Assembly (NCBI GenBank): GCA_022496805.1
Contig: CM040088.1
Coordinates: 31,254,452-31,318,451 of the forward strand
Source: Pohlia nutans
Lineage: Eukaryota > Streptophyta > Bryopsida > Bryales > Mniaceae
DNA length: 64,000 bases
Reading direction: 5' to 3'
This document shows, piece by piece, positions 23,895-36,090 of the stretch (position 1 is its first letter; every line of letters starts with the position of its first letter). Both the position numbers and the translations under genes were made by a program. A model generated the notes under the pieces. That model searched no databases. It saw only the letters and a program-made list of their open reading frames with translations, and was not told where the DNA came from.

Positions 23895-24132
23895 TTTCGC
23901 TATAAATCAATTCACAAAATTCCACGTGTCATCTTGTCATCGGTGTATAGTCCTTGGAAATCTGACGTAGAAATGAAAACCAAGTACAGTGCACCAGATT
24001 GAAGGGCACATGAAGGTCGATTTCGCCAAATACCAGTTCACAAAAAATCCGACGTGTCGTCTTGTTACCGGTGTACGGTGACGTGGACCTTTGGAAATAT
24101 GACGTGGAACTGCAAACAAAGTACAGTGCACC
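23895..24132 (+). promoter_or_regulatory. Duplicated promoter segment rich in ACGT-core boxes
   Basis: Two related units of about 100-112 bp start TTTCGC at 23,895 and 24,021 and end AGTACAGTGCACC at 23,995 and 24,132. They contain CCACGTGTCATCTTG, TGACGTGGACC and TGACGTGGAA, all with the ACGT core typical of plant bZIP sites (G-box/ABRE-like). The second unit ends 172 bp before the start codon of the downstream gene. A third, inverted copy lies in that gene's last intron (26,680-26,752). Confidence 0.55.
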
Positions 24133-24304
24133 TCAGGACACTTGTTTGCATTGCCACTCACACTCCGTCGTCTCTCCCGATTCCCGCTCCCGATTTCAAG
24201 GAGCTTTGCTTGTGCACGATTTGAACAAGCCGCTTCAACGATTTCCATGGCACCACCGTTTTAGCTTTCTCCGCTTTCGAACAAGCCACTGGAAGCGAAG
24301 CAAG

Positions 24305-27300
24305 ATGGGGGACTCCACAGATTTCTTCGAGGATTTGCGGGAACGGGAAGCGGCCAAATCGAGCTCGCCCGTGGAAGACCCCGAGCCCTCAGTGGAAGAC
24401 CCCGAGCCGGCTGCTCATGACGACTTGGAAGCGCCGTTGTTGCAGGATCAGCAGCAGCCACCCCGTGATCATGGCAGTATTACTATTCAGGAGCAGCCGC
24501 CCCCTGTGTTAGAACCCGCTCCACCCCCGGAGCGCGATCCGTTGCTGTACGTGTGCCGCGTGCTCAGCATCGTCACGGCCGTGGGTGCTTTGCTGTGTCT
24601 CGTTGTGAATGCCATTTCTCTCTTTCGCTCTTTCGACTACCGTGGCTTCGACTACCGTGTCAGTGTATGATGCCCCCGCCTTCTTCAAATTAGGGTTTCG
24701 AACTTTCTTTTGGAACATCATGAAGAGAGTTTTTCTTTTCGTGTCCAACACTTTGGTCGCTAAAATCAAAGTGAGGTTCAAAGCTTTAGGATAATGGAGA
24801 ACTCTACTCTTTTAAGCATTTAAACCATTATGTAGGAGTGTGATGATCCGTAGGGGGGAGATCGCTTTGAGTACAAGAGCTGAATTTGTTGGGGTCAAAT
24901 TTTCTTACGCAATCATTGTAGAGGACTATTGAAAGGGTAGTATACAACTCTGTTTTTATTTAACCCCTAGAGGGCCAAGGATTCATGGTTTTTAAATGAA
25001 AAATTCAATCGATCATGTGAAAACTATGATTCAGACCGGATCAATTTTTATATCACCGGAATCAATGAAGAGCATTGCATGTGTTGCGAAAGAATGTGAA
25101 TATAAAAGGAATTTCACAAAATTGCTATGAAATACATGAAGTTTAGTCCTTGGTCCTGCATGGTTTAAAGAGATCATTAGTCAAGTCATGCTTTCTCACA
25201 CCCAACTTGCTAACTGAAGGCCAAGTCAGAGTACGGGAACTGTTTTAGTGTTCTTTGTATTACAATTTTTTTTTAATCCTTTTCTCGTGTTGTGTTGCAG
25301 GTTTTCGTGGGCATCTTGCGGTGCTACACAGTGGCCATTGCGGTTTTAGTCATTCTGGCCGAGACCGAGTGGCAGGCGCTCTTCAGATGGTGGAGGGTGC
25401 GTATTTTTGGGTCTTTTATTTGGTTCTTTTTGTTTCACTTTTTACTTGTTAATCACAATTGGAAATTCTTGATGCTGATGAAGAAATTCTCTTTTCTTTT
25501 CAGTTAAATCTTTAAATTTTATGCTTTTGTGTGTGTGCAGATATTGGAGTTTTGGGTAGGTCGCGGTCTTCTCCAGATTCTGTAAGTGCTGAAACTTTTC
25601 ACCTATTTGGAGTTGGCATCCATCATTCCCATATGGTTAGACACATGGATTTTACAATGGCGTTGATTTTCAGTGGCCAAAAGTGGTTGCTTGCATATTA
25701 ACAGGAGTTGAAATAAGTTTTTTAGAAAGCTTGAAACTGGATGGTAACAAAGTGCACCTAATAGAATGAAGAAATTATATCCTAAAGTTTGAATGATAAT
25801 ATATGTTCTGATAATATAAACAACGATTAGGGTTTCAAAGTGGGCTCTCTATTGGGGTTAAACAGGTAATTTTACCAGCGATATCAACCAATCCAACCAG
25901 ATTCATTTATAGAGTATCTGACGCAATTGATGGGTTACAGTGTTGCAGTGCTGACAAGGGTGTTGAAAAGAGCGAGTGGAGAGACTTCAGCTGAGGGTTT
26001 GCTTCACGAAATTGCCAGCTGGTGGCTCTTTGGCTGTGGGGTTTTGTATATTGTTGCTGTAAGTACCTTTTTTCATGAGTTTATGAATAAGAGGATGAGT
26101 TTGTTGGTGTGGTTTGATTTCCTAAAATTCGTTTTCATTAGCTACTCTTCTGTGTGGGTTCCCAAATGAGGGTGCCACGCTATTTGTCTTTGAAACAAAG
26201 GTGAGAATAGTGTTGTCATCAAGCCATTAGATTCCAAATAAGTTAAGTGCTTCCATAATTGTCAATGAGCAAAATTACTATCATTACACAACAACTGTTT
26301 TTATTGGGGCTTATTGGCAAGTGAGAGGATTCCAATGCACTTTAGCATGCAGTATTTGGACACTATCAATGAGTCATGAATTTCCAAAGTTGTACCTAAA
26401 ATCGATCCTAGGCTCTCATATTTTGATTGTGTACCAGTAATCAATATCTAATTTTAGTGTTGCTTTTGGATCCGTACATCGAGTAGCATGACTTGAAAGT
26501 TGGTCTCCTAATAAAAGCTCGGATTATCGCAGGGATTGTTGTGTTTAGGACGCATAAAGCGCAACCGTTTGAGAAAGCAGAACTGGCGTCAACAAGCCCA
26601 GAAGGACCTTGAGGTAAAGCCTACCATTCTTCTGCTACGATGCATTATTTAAGGGTTAGATTCAGACGGCCTGATGTCGAAATTGATTTTTTCCACGTCA
26701 TATTTTGAGAGGTCCACGTCATCCTCAACTAATCACAAGATGACACGTGGTATTTAAAAACATAAATAATCTAATTTTGGAAACTGACCATGGCGTAGGC
26801 TATTGCATGCACTGTTGTTGAAGAGTGTTGAATTTGTTATGTGTTGTAGAGGACAATTGAGACCTAGTATTGCATATATTGTGAATCCATAATATGATAA
26901 ATCCATGCAGTGGGGTGTGTTTGCTCATCAATGTAATTGAGCCTTGTGTTGCTTAAGGTTAAGGCTTTGACCAAGGAAAGTATTTTGCATGTAGTCATTT
27001 ACTGTGGGGGAGTCTTTTTACTTCCTTAATAATTTTATGTTAGATTTTTCTCGGAAGTTGGTCTTAATTTATTTTTGAATATACAGTAACAAACTAAAGA
27101 GAAATGTGTTGTCTTGAAAATGATGAATATTGCCTGCAAACCTATTTTTCTTTCGTGGACTTGGAGGGTTTACCTGTTGAAGTGGAGGTTTTTGCTTCTA
27201 CAGTCCATCAGTGACCAATATAATAAGTAATTAATTTTCTTTGAGTGTGAAGGGAGAGTCGTTGTGCAACGGTTATGGACTAGGGTATGTAAAAGTAGAG

Positions 27301-27623
27301 CCTTGCTATGAGAACTAACATGGTGAGGGATGTTATTTCCATAATGAGGCTATATTTTCATGTTAAATCATGCTCAATCATGACGTCTAAAAAGAATATC
27401 GTAACACTAAAAAGGGACAAGATTATGAGATATTTCTTCATATTCAATGCCACCTCTACAAAAATGGGCTCCATTGAAGTTATACAATTCTCTAAGGCTA
27501 TCAGTTGTCCACCGTATGTAATATTCATTTCTTTGTCCTCATGTGCTTCTTGTTGAGTGTTTTTTTTTTCAGGAATTGCACAGACGAAGGGCAGACCTAG
27601 AGGGTCAGCTTGCAAAACATTGA
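24305..27623 (+). CDS. Small multipass membrane protein, probable COPI-associated (TVP15-like) family, 6 exons
   Basis: Predicted exons are 24305-24658, 25301-25396, 25541-25581, 25941-26058, 26533-26613 and 27573-27623, giving 246 aa with intact phases and GT-AG borders. The acidic, proline-rich N-terminus (residues 1-78: VEDPEP repeated, LEAPLLQD, which looks like an acidic dileucine sorting signal) is cytosolic in type. Hydrophobic segments follow at about 82-107, 120-138, 150-165 and 190-207, then a basic, Gln-rich tail. The core (ILRCYTVAIAVLVILAETEW, then WRILEFWVGRGLLQIL) has the pattern of COPI_assoc/TVP15 proteins of the Golgi membrane. An earlier in-frame ATG at 24,062 exists, but the 24,305 ATG begins the compositionally coherent protein. 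No breaks were found. The family name is from motif memory; the gene structure is firm. Confidence 0.75.
24960..25085. repeat. Dispersed repeat in intron 1 (related to 4,574-4,710)
   Basis: It starts TTAACCCCTAGAGGGCCAAG and shares ATTCATGG(T)TTTTAAATG and AATGAAGAGCATTGCA with the copy at 4.6 kb. It probably entered intron 1 as a DNA-transposon end. Confidence 0.45.
26675..26755 (-). repeat. Intronic inverted copy of the duplicated promoter segment
   Basis: TTCCACGTCATATTTTGAGA, GGTCCACGTCATCC and CAAGATGACACGTGG are, in reverse complement and in the same order, the boxes of the 23.9-24.1 kb promoter units. It lies in the last intron (26,614-27,572). Confidence 0.7.
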
Positions 27624-28055
27624 TTTTCTAAAGTGGATGTGTGGAGTACTATGCCTCTCATCTCATTACAATTAGTTGCATACATGTTTTTGATCTCTAT
27701 CTTGTCCAGGCAGAACACAAATGGGTGACCGCCACTGAAGGTATGTGGATGTAGATAAATGTAACAAAGTTGACCACAATATGTATTTTAGATATTTGAT
27801 AGAAAAACAGATGAAAAGTGTGGTTAGCAAGATTAGGAATCGGAAAATTCTGGGCCTTTTGTGCCTTGCTGTATAGGTGTATGAACATCCCACCTGATGC
27901 TGGATGTACACTACAAGTGTCTTTTCGGTGTACACCTTCAGTATTTGATATAAATACATGTTCTTGTGTACAAAAGTTTAGGCATTCAAAAGCATACAAT
28001 GCACTGTTCTCAGCAGTGATGAGTGGTTATTGGTCAAAAGGATCCTTAAATGTAG

Positions 28056-28227
28056 ATGGCAATATTTGTTTAGTTGGGACTTTTCCACCATATCGGGACT
28101 TTTTGAAATCTACAACTGGCATAGATCCAGATCCAGTGGGAAACTGCCCACTGGATCTATGGCAGTTGTAGATTTTTTAAAAACTCCCAATATGGTGGAA
28201 AAGTCCCAACTGAACGAATATTGCCAT
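28056..28227. mobile_element. Foldback MITE, family A copy 3
   Basis: ATGGCAATATTTGTTTAGTT ... CTGAACGAATATTGCCAT, 172 bp. The arms GTTGGGACTTTTCCACCATAT and ATATGGTGGAAAAGTCCCAAC are perfectly complementary, making it the least diverged copy. It sits about 430 bp 3' of the membrane-protein gene. Confidence 0.85.
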
Positions 28228-29483
28228 GATGTCTTCTTTTGAATCTTTTAACACATTGGGTCATTACTACCGGTACCCATTTCATTAACCCCTAAAAGCC
28301 CCAAGGGTATTGGACAAAACAAAGATGTGTTATAATGTGTGCCTTCCATATGTTAAATGAAGTTTGGTTCAATAGACAAAACGTAGAGCATCATCTTTAC
28401 AAATTATTCATATAGTCAAATTTCAAAAGAAAACTTTAGATATTTTTTTAATGAATTTAAAAGCATTAACTTCTGAAAATTTGTACAAATTATAATTTTT
28501 ACTTTTAGAGTTTGTTACAATTGATTTATCTATTGTAAACTTCAAAAAAGCAAAAGAAATGATGGAAGGAACATCCTTATTTTCTCCAAATAGCAAAACT
28601 TATAACACTAAGACAATGTTGAAGTGATCCACTTTGAAAAAATCTCCTCGGTGGATTTTAACTCAGATTGACATAATTCAAATTGCGTTGGAAAGTAGCC
28701 TTGATGTAGCATTTATTTATTTTAATCATTTTTTAAAAAACCTTTTTCGTTTCCTGGAAATCCCGTTAAATCTGAGCGTAGAAGATTGAAATTTGATCGT
28801 GACATTATATCCCGTAACCGACTCAGCTCGATGGTTATGTAGCCCATGCATTAATATGCCACAGCGTTTGTTTATTATAATGGAACAATGAAATATAGGT
28901 GCAAACACATCCAACATTCAGCTTGTCATGATACAAGCAGGCTTCAGGATGAGGCTTACCCCTAAGACATCACAAAAACTGATTTCGGTGATTATAATGA
29001 GCAATGTTCAAAGAGTAAAAAAGTTGAGCCCTATTGGAGAGCCATACATCTCCAAGAGCTGACCGCCCTGATCCAATCTAGAGGAGAGGATTATGTCCAA
29101 CAAGTGTCTTAGGCCTCCTGCCCTTACCGGTTAATCCAAATCCACAACAATTGCGAGGATCGAATCATCATCAGGTCCCTCTCATCTCTTGCCGTGCAGA
29201 ACATAGGCCTGGCTAACTCATCCAATATAACGATGGAGTGAGGTCACTTCAGAAAATATATGTTAAATGGTAATACGTAACTACACTTGATACAAAATTA
29301 ATAAAAATGAGTTTAATCCACCCATTCTTGCCCTCACGGCAACTGCACAGTTGTACTCTCGACTACTACCTCAGTGGCACTAAATGAAACTAAAGGCGGA
29401 TTTCGAAGGGTAAATGTAAGTGAAGGTCAGTGAAACACCTCGTATTACAATATACCCCTGCTTGCGAAAACTGCAAAATCTCG
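28228..29483. other. Intergenic stretch between the two convergent host genes
   Basis: No gene is recognised. It contains a solitary transposon-end-like TTAACCCCTAAAAGCCCCAAG (28,287) and dispersed repeat B copy 2. The two host genes converge here. Confidence 0.45.
28595..28702 (-). repeat. Dispersed repeat B, copy 2 (inverted)
   Basis: CTTATAACACTAAGACAATGTTGAAGTG ... GATTGACATAATTCAAATT is the reverse complement of the 22,545-22,650 copy. Confidence 0.65.
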
Positions 29484-32400
29484 TCACGATTTACGCTTTT
29501 TAGATTTGGCTGGAGTGCCTTTCGATTGGTGTTTGGCCTGGCGTTTTGGTTTAGGTTTAGGTTTTGATGCAGAAGCGGGTTCACCGTCCGATTTCTCTCT
29601 GCCAGAAAAACAAGTGCACTAATTTCAGCATCAAAAGACGGACACAGCAAGAAGTGCAACTTCAATTGTTCACCACATCATCCATTTCAAATTCTTGCTT
29701 GGGCAAGACCTAGTAATTTAGAGAGTACGTTACTCACTCTATCCCATCCTTGAGATACTGGACCGCTTCCTTAGCTGCATAAAGAATCATCTTCTTGACC
29801 TGCAATGTAGTCACATAGAGTTAAATGTGAGCAGAGCATTCTTTATTACTTGCGAAGTGAACTAATCTCCGACTTGGCATACATGAAATGAAGCGACTTA
29901 AAAGTAAAGATGAAGTACCTCCAGTTTGTCTTCCCTTGCTCGATGGTCTACGGGGAGGAGGCGGAATTCATTTGTCAAATACAAACATTCCTTCACATTC
30001 TCTGGACAAACGTAATCCAAAGCCACCTTGATACAAGACTGCATGACCCAAACAGTTGTCCACATCAAGTTCTTGAAGAAGTTAAACTCTTCCCATTGAA
30101 AACACCCGTATTGAAAAAGCCCCATACAGTACATCACTACAGATGAGAAAATCCCACCTTCAAGTTGCGCACTTGGTGAGGGCAACCAGCTGGGATGAAA
30201 ACTGCTTCTTGTTCATGCTGTTCGAAAGTCCATGGCTCTATTTCTACACAGCGTCAAACGTGCCATGGATGAATAAAGGCCCGCCAGGTACTAATGTTGG
30301 ACTACTAATCACGGAATTCCTCGATATAAGAGCGCAATCAAATAGCAAGACACAATGGAGAAAACTTCGCTGAACTGTCCAGTTCCCAATCAAACCCTAG
30401 ATTTATCTACCGGCATACAGACTCGTTTAAGAAACAAAAATTCTACATTAAGCAGAATATTCTACAAAAAATATTAGTTTCTAGATTGAAGGTAAAAATG
30501 ATCTTCAGTCTGCAAAACTGTGCCACAGTTAGCAGCCCCAATGTTCGACTGAATACATATGCAGGAAACTTGAAACGAATAAGACCTCCAAAAACCTCCC
30601 ATTGAGCTACAGGCATTCAATTTCAGTCAACCAAAAGAGCAGGAAGTCATCAGATAGCTCTGGTTCAAGTACTGCCACGGGTCGTTTACCGTCATTGAAA
30701 ATGAACTAGAGTTTTGAACTTACGGTATTCCTCTTTCAGCTTCTTCTTATGCTCCTCATCCAAATAAAAAACTTGATCGTGGATGGGGTGGTGAACCTGC
30801 AGCGCAAAAGTTCAAATATTAAGTGAATGGAGAAAAAAAATCCTTAACTAAAGCAACCAATAGAGGCAAACCACAAACCAATACTGAAAACAGTATAAGA
30901 CTTACACAATCGATCGGCTTGTCGTCAAAATGGCGGAATTCCGCCACATGTTTTAACAAGTACTCTTTCAGCTTGGGCACATCTTCTCGCCTATATATAT
31001 CCCACAAAGCCCCTCCATACGTTGATGCATCTACTGTGTCCATTGCTTTTTTTCCAGAGTCATTAGCCTCTTCAGCCCGCTTATAGCGCTCTTCAAGAAG
31101 ATCATCAAAACCATTTGCATTCGAATCTCCCTCAACATTGCTCTTGGCAGCACGTTTTCTTGGCTTCGTGCCAGATGCTTTCGTGGCATTTTTTTTAACT
31201 GCAGCTGCTGTGTCATTGCCTGAACTATCCATCTTTGTAGAGCGTTCCCCAGCGAGAGCCTTGGCTTCTCGCTCTCGCTCTTTGATCTTAGCCCGGTACT
31301 CCATCCGTGCTCTATTAAGCTTAGTTCTTTGATCGTCAGTAAGTTTGACTTCTTGCGAGTGAGAAAGCACATTAACCTGCCACATCCAACACGTAATATA
31401 ATAGTTTAACAAGTTGCCAGAAAGAACTCTAACTGGACACCTTAAACTTCATTATCGAACTTTGACTGCAAACACAAATAACATGAAGTATCAAGTCGTA
31501 GTATCATCTCTTGTGGGACATACCGCATCTGTCATGTCACAGTGCAACTTTGTTACTGAGTCACCGAGTCCAAGCTCCTCTCGCAAACCATATGCAATGT
31601 AAGATTTGGGGCCCAAATCAGGTTTAATCGCTTCCTTTGGAAGCTTGGTCGCAAGATTAAGGATTCCTGCCTTGGGATTGGTATATTCTTTGAAAGGTAG
31701 AGAAGCATAGAATTCAGATCCGTGACGTGGAAGTCGAACGTCAAAAAAATTCGTTGATGGCCAGTCTTTCAGCTTGTACATTGCGGGCCAACCGGAAGGG
31801 TTCTCTATTATTCCACTTTTGTACCCTGCAAAGAACTTGTGGAGATTTATGTAGACCTGCATTTCAGCAACCTCACCAGTCAGTAAGGACTCGCTTTAAA
31901 TTCTCACGACATAAAGCCTCACATAAAGTAACCCTCTCCCTTACCTCATTCCAATCTGCACAGTCCACGGCATAGGCCGATTGAGTGTCTTCTTTGAATG
32001 TCCGCCGCGAGCCAGTTATCTCCCGAACTGCGCGCCACATTACCATTGGTTCCCAGCTAAGGCCGGTCGACCCTTCGTCAACGTTCCGAACTATGACTGG
32101 ATGACCTTGTCTCCAGTGCTTTTGGAAATGCGACGAACCCTCTTTCTCGGCTTCAGAATAGGTCGGACAATACAAATAATTGTCACGGCCATCCTCTCTA
32201 TGAGCGGCCAGCCGAACTTTAGGAGATGATTCGTCAGTCAGACCATTACATGGGCAGATGTGGTCATGCAATTCGGTCATGTCCTCCGCATCGTCAGACT
32301 TGAGTATCCCCTCAGCCTGACTTATAATATTTTCCAACCAGTTAGGTTCAAACAACGTCCGCAATCCTAGCATGTGCTTTCCGCAGCCCCCCCTCAATTC

Positions 32401-34639
32401 AGGAGGACAGGGTATCTCCCCATTCTGGGCTGTCCACGGCGGCAACACCATTGATTCCGCAGGAACCTCCATTGATTCAATATCCGAAGCTTGTGTACGT
32501 CGTCCGTTTGAATCGACTAGTTCTGAGATCTTATTTTCACGCTCCTTAACCTCTGCCTTCAACCCTGTCTGCTCGGACTTTATCGAAGACTGGTTCAAGG
32601 GGGTGCCGATATTGCCTTCGTTCACCAGAGTCTCTGGCGGAGTTGAAGTTTTAACACTTTGCTTACTTGATTTTTCCGCTTCCACTTCTTCGTTCACCAG
32701 CTGGGACGGATCCGGAGACAGGTTATCGTCTTGATCTTGATCTTGTAGATCTTCATCTTCCTTTAGATGTAACCGAGCAGAATCGGCATTTTCTCCTCCT
32801 GGATGATTCCCCGCGCGTAGCTCACGACAGCATGTTAAACAAAGGTCGTACATGCAACCACCTTCGCAACTCCGGAAGTAGTCCACGATTGAGGTGCTGC
32901 AATTATTACTGCACAAGCCTAGCTGGTTAATCCTGAATCGATCAAACAGAAGACTACTAGTATCATATGGCCTAGAAATGCACGTAAAATCTAGAATAGA
33001 AAAGCAACTTTCATAATTCACTAGCCTACCAAAATACTCGTTCCTTCAGCTCCACGTCTGCGCGTTTCACCTCCACGTCTGCCTTCCCTGCATAAATGGC
33101 CACTTTTCAATTTTAATTGGGGGACGGGGGCTCCAGTCAGATAGAATTTCCAAATTCAGCAATCGCTAACCAGAAGATACCTTGTGTCTTGCGTTCTACT
33201 TGAAGCTCCTCTTTTTGTTCCTGCTCTATTTGCTTTAAGAAAGGGAGGACTTTCCTAAGCGTGTACTTATAAACCTTGCTCTTCTCCTCGTCAGTTAACT
33301 TCACCTTCTGCTCCCCACAACCCAACAGCACCACGACGAACTCTTAGTGAGAATCTTTGAAACCAGAAGGAACATGAAGATGAAAACAGCACATGCATCC
33401 ATCTTCACCTTCAATGGTAAAACTTCCCGGAGGCAGTTCTTGCAGTTGCAATATCCTCTGCAGTGAGGACATTTCTCCTTTACATCTTCCTCCGTTAAAT
33501 TCGGGTACCTACATGCATCAACCAAGCTCTCATTTATAAGTAAGGTTACATTAAAGCTCTTCCTGAAAATTCGTAGATTACAGCAGTTGACACGGTATCA
33601 TCTGATACGAATGCTTACCATGTTATACACGGAGTGCAAAATCGTTTCCCGCACTGAGAACAATAGGCCACTCGAGGTTTATCGTTTCTTTGGCATTGAT
33701 GACACATCCTGCTTAAAGCACCAGCAGGTGTCTCTTCCCTCTCGACATGACTCCAAGCCTTGACATGCTTGATCTGCCAGACACAGCATGGCAGAACATG
33801 ATCTATAAGTACGGCATGACATAAGATGAGACAGAACATCAAATTCAAGCTTCACAAATCGAGAGCTTAGAGAATTAAGATGAACAGTGGCATTGGTTCC
33901 CAACGGACAAACCTGAGGTTCCATAAGTCTATTGTTGTACGGCAATTAAGCCATGAGTAATAATCAAGCAGAAGAGTCAAATCTTAGGGTGCCAAAAATA
34001 GATTTCCTTACACACTAGCAATATAAATATTAAGTTTCGGAAAGAATGCAAAGACATTGTTACACAGACAGAAGAATGCCTGACCTCTTTGAGTCTTACT
34101 GCAGCCTCCGCTGCGAGTCTCTTTTGTTCTTTCGTCTCCGCGTCCACTGCACTACTCCGCTTCTTTGGTGCTTTACGGCTCGGCGGACCACCAGTTACAT
34201 CGGCAGCAACGGCATCGCCTGTATCCTGAGACTCTTTTGCGCCATCCTGAGCCACTTCCTCTTTCATACCGTCGACTTTGTCCTCAATGCTCTTCTCTTT
34301 GGCAGGTTTCTTTTTACTCGGAGTCCTGCGGCGATTGGTTATATAGTCGTCCTCTTTCTCAGCATAGCTAACCTTGGACGACCTCTTGCGAAGATTTCGA
34401 GCGTGGACCTCGCTCTTACTGTCCTTCCCTTCATTTGACCGTTCCTGAGGATCGTCGTTTTCTAGAACTGCCGATGATCCTCTCTTCCTCGAAGCTCCAT
34501 TTGTTTTGGCAGGTGGAGCGTCAGTTACCAGATGCTTCTTCTCATCTTCCGACGAGCTGTCTGCTACCACGACGACATCTGCCATGACGTCGGCTTTTCC
34601 AGCTTCTGCATCCAAATTCCCGCTCAAAATCAGCCACAT
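29484..34639 (-). CDS. JmjC histone demethylase, KDM3/IBM1/JMJ25 type, 13 exons
   Basis: Predicted exons, 5' to 3': 34639-34085, 33773-33619, 33508-33409, 33307-33181, 33087-33030, 32932-31945, 31856-31524, 31376-30906, 30796-30724, 30243-30158, 30038-29919, 29799-29738, 29598-29484. All phases agree, giving about 1,080 aa. Order: a basic Ser/Lys-rich N-terminus; a RING-like finger ([18 protein letters not shown], then [13 protein letters not shown]); a second Cys cluster ([27 protein letters not shown]); and the JmjC domain. The iron ligands are visible as HCD in [13 protein letters not shown] and the distal His in [12 protein letters not shown]. The family removes H3K9me1/2 methylation; plant IBM1 protects genes from silencing. 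The tail is Lys-rich (nuclear). An insert of about 110 Lys/Ala-rich residues lies between the HxD ligand block and [10 protein letters not shown]. The start is uncertain: ATG at 34,639 or 34,585, or an upstream exon. Confidence 0.9.
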
Positions 34640-34939
34640 TTTCAAAGGAGCTGTATCCCACGCATCGAAGGCGTCTAGCACGTGTCTCGCGTATGTATGT
34701 CCTCACAGTATAAGATGAAAATTGTTCTCTTCGCATTGATTTACCTCCGAAATTATCTCATAAAATCAATCTAGTACAGCTGCCTACAGGTCCAAACAAT
34801 GGCACAGCACGAGCCTCTACCTCGTACACAACGAGGAAAACGCTCTAAACCAGAAAGTACGTAACACCGCATGCCAGAAAAAGCACTGCACCAATGAATT
34901 TCTAGTTTCATCAAAAACATTCCGCTTACTCCAAACTAA

Positions 34940-35620
34940 AATGCTCCATGAAAACTAAAAACCAATACAAATTGCATCTAAACACACACCTCCGGTGCAA
35001 GATTTTGCGGATGCAGCCAAGGCCACACTTCCTAAAACTATTCCCGAACCGCTTCACCGCAGTCCCTCACATCCAATGCAAGATGTTCTTCAAGCCAAAA
35101 AGCAACCTGCACGCAAAAAACTCTCCTAACATCACATGCCCGAAACCAGTGAATTCTAACTGTTCCATCATAAACATCCCTTCCCTCTATCGCCGCAATA
35201 AGACTAAAATACTCCAGAAACAGTACAACTAATACACATCGCCGCTAGAAAACTAAAATGTTTCAAAAACCAATACAAATTGCATCTAAACACATACCTA
35301 GGGTCCGAGGTTTTCCTGATGCCGCACGCGCTAGAGCTTTCCCCCGAACCGCTTCACCCTGACATCCAATGCAAGAGATTCTTTAAGCCGCACGCAAGAA
35401 GGTGCCACAAAGAGCACTTCATAACTTCAACAACACGGCACGATTTGATTTCTAGCTCCGTCTTAATAACATCCCCTCCCTGCATCGTCGCAAGACAACC
35501 AAAATGTCCAAGAACACTACAACCAATACAAATTGGATCTAAACACGTACCTCCGGGACAAGATTTAACCGATGCAGGGCGCACTAGAGCTATTTTCCCA
35601 AACACCGTGGCATCCAATGC
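34940..35620 (-). repeat. Triplicated segment upstream of the JmjC gene, each copy ending in a donor-like site
   Basis: ACCAATACAAATTGCATCTAAACAC occurs at about 34,963, 35,269 and 35,521 (one base different in the last), each followed by related sequence with CCGAACCGCTTCACC and CATCCAATGCAAG. On the gene's strand each copy reads into a splice-donor-like site: GGAG|GTGTGT, CTAG|GTATGT and GGAG|GTACGT. These may be tandemly duplicated alternative first exons of the demethylase. Confidence 0.55.
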
Positions 35621-35899
35621 AAACCAAGCCGCAGTCAAAACGGCCACACGCTTCCTAACTCGCAAGAGTACTACAAGCCGCAATCGCCGTCCTCCCTTCA
35701 CCAAACCCTGGCAGGCGTTCGTCGGCAAAAACTTCAGAGCGAGAACTACTGTTGTTCGGTTCACGGCAATTGCTTCCCCGCCTCAGAAAAACGCGCCACG
35801 GAAACCTACTTCGTTAGCCACAATGAAGCTCCTCGTCCTGGCCTGGCGCTTTCGTTCCCTGTGCACTGGCTCTCTTGTCTCGCAGGCTGTTCTGGCTCG

Positions 35900-36090
35900 G
35901 GCAAAGTCGCCGTGATGCCTTCGCTAGGCTATAACACTACGACGGTAGTGTACTACTACTATTATTACGCCCCCCTTCGGCTCGTTTAAAAGCCCCCTAA
36001 TAATCCCCGGCGTCCATAGTTGCCGTTGTCTCTCTCTCTTTCTCGTCTCTCTTTTCTTTCTCTTTGTCTTTGCTGATTCATTATTGACAA
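35900..36090 (-). promoter_or_regulatory. Probable promoter/5' leader region of the JmjC gene
   Basis: GC content falls sharply here. On the minus strand a purine-rich run (GAGAAAGAGAGAGAGACAAC) precedes the GGGGGCGTAATAATAG segment, a CT/GA-rich configuration common in plant core promoters. No TATA box could be fixed. This is inferred from position and composition only. Confidence 0.3.

Noticed and set aside
30143..30373. Plus-strand ORFs across the JmjC locus
   Set aside because: They are shadows of minus-strand exons with consistent splice phases.
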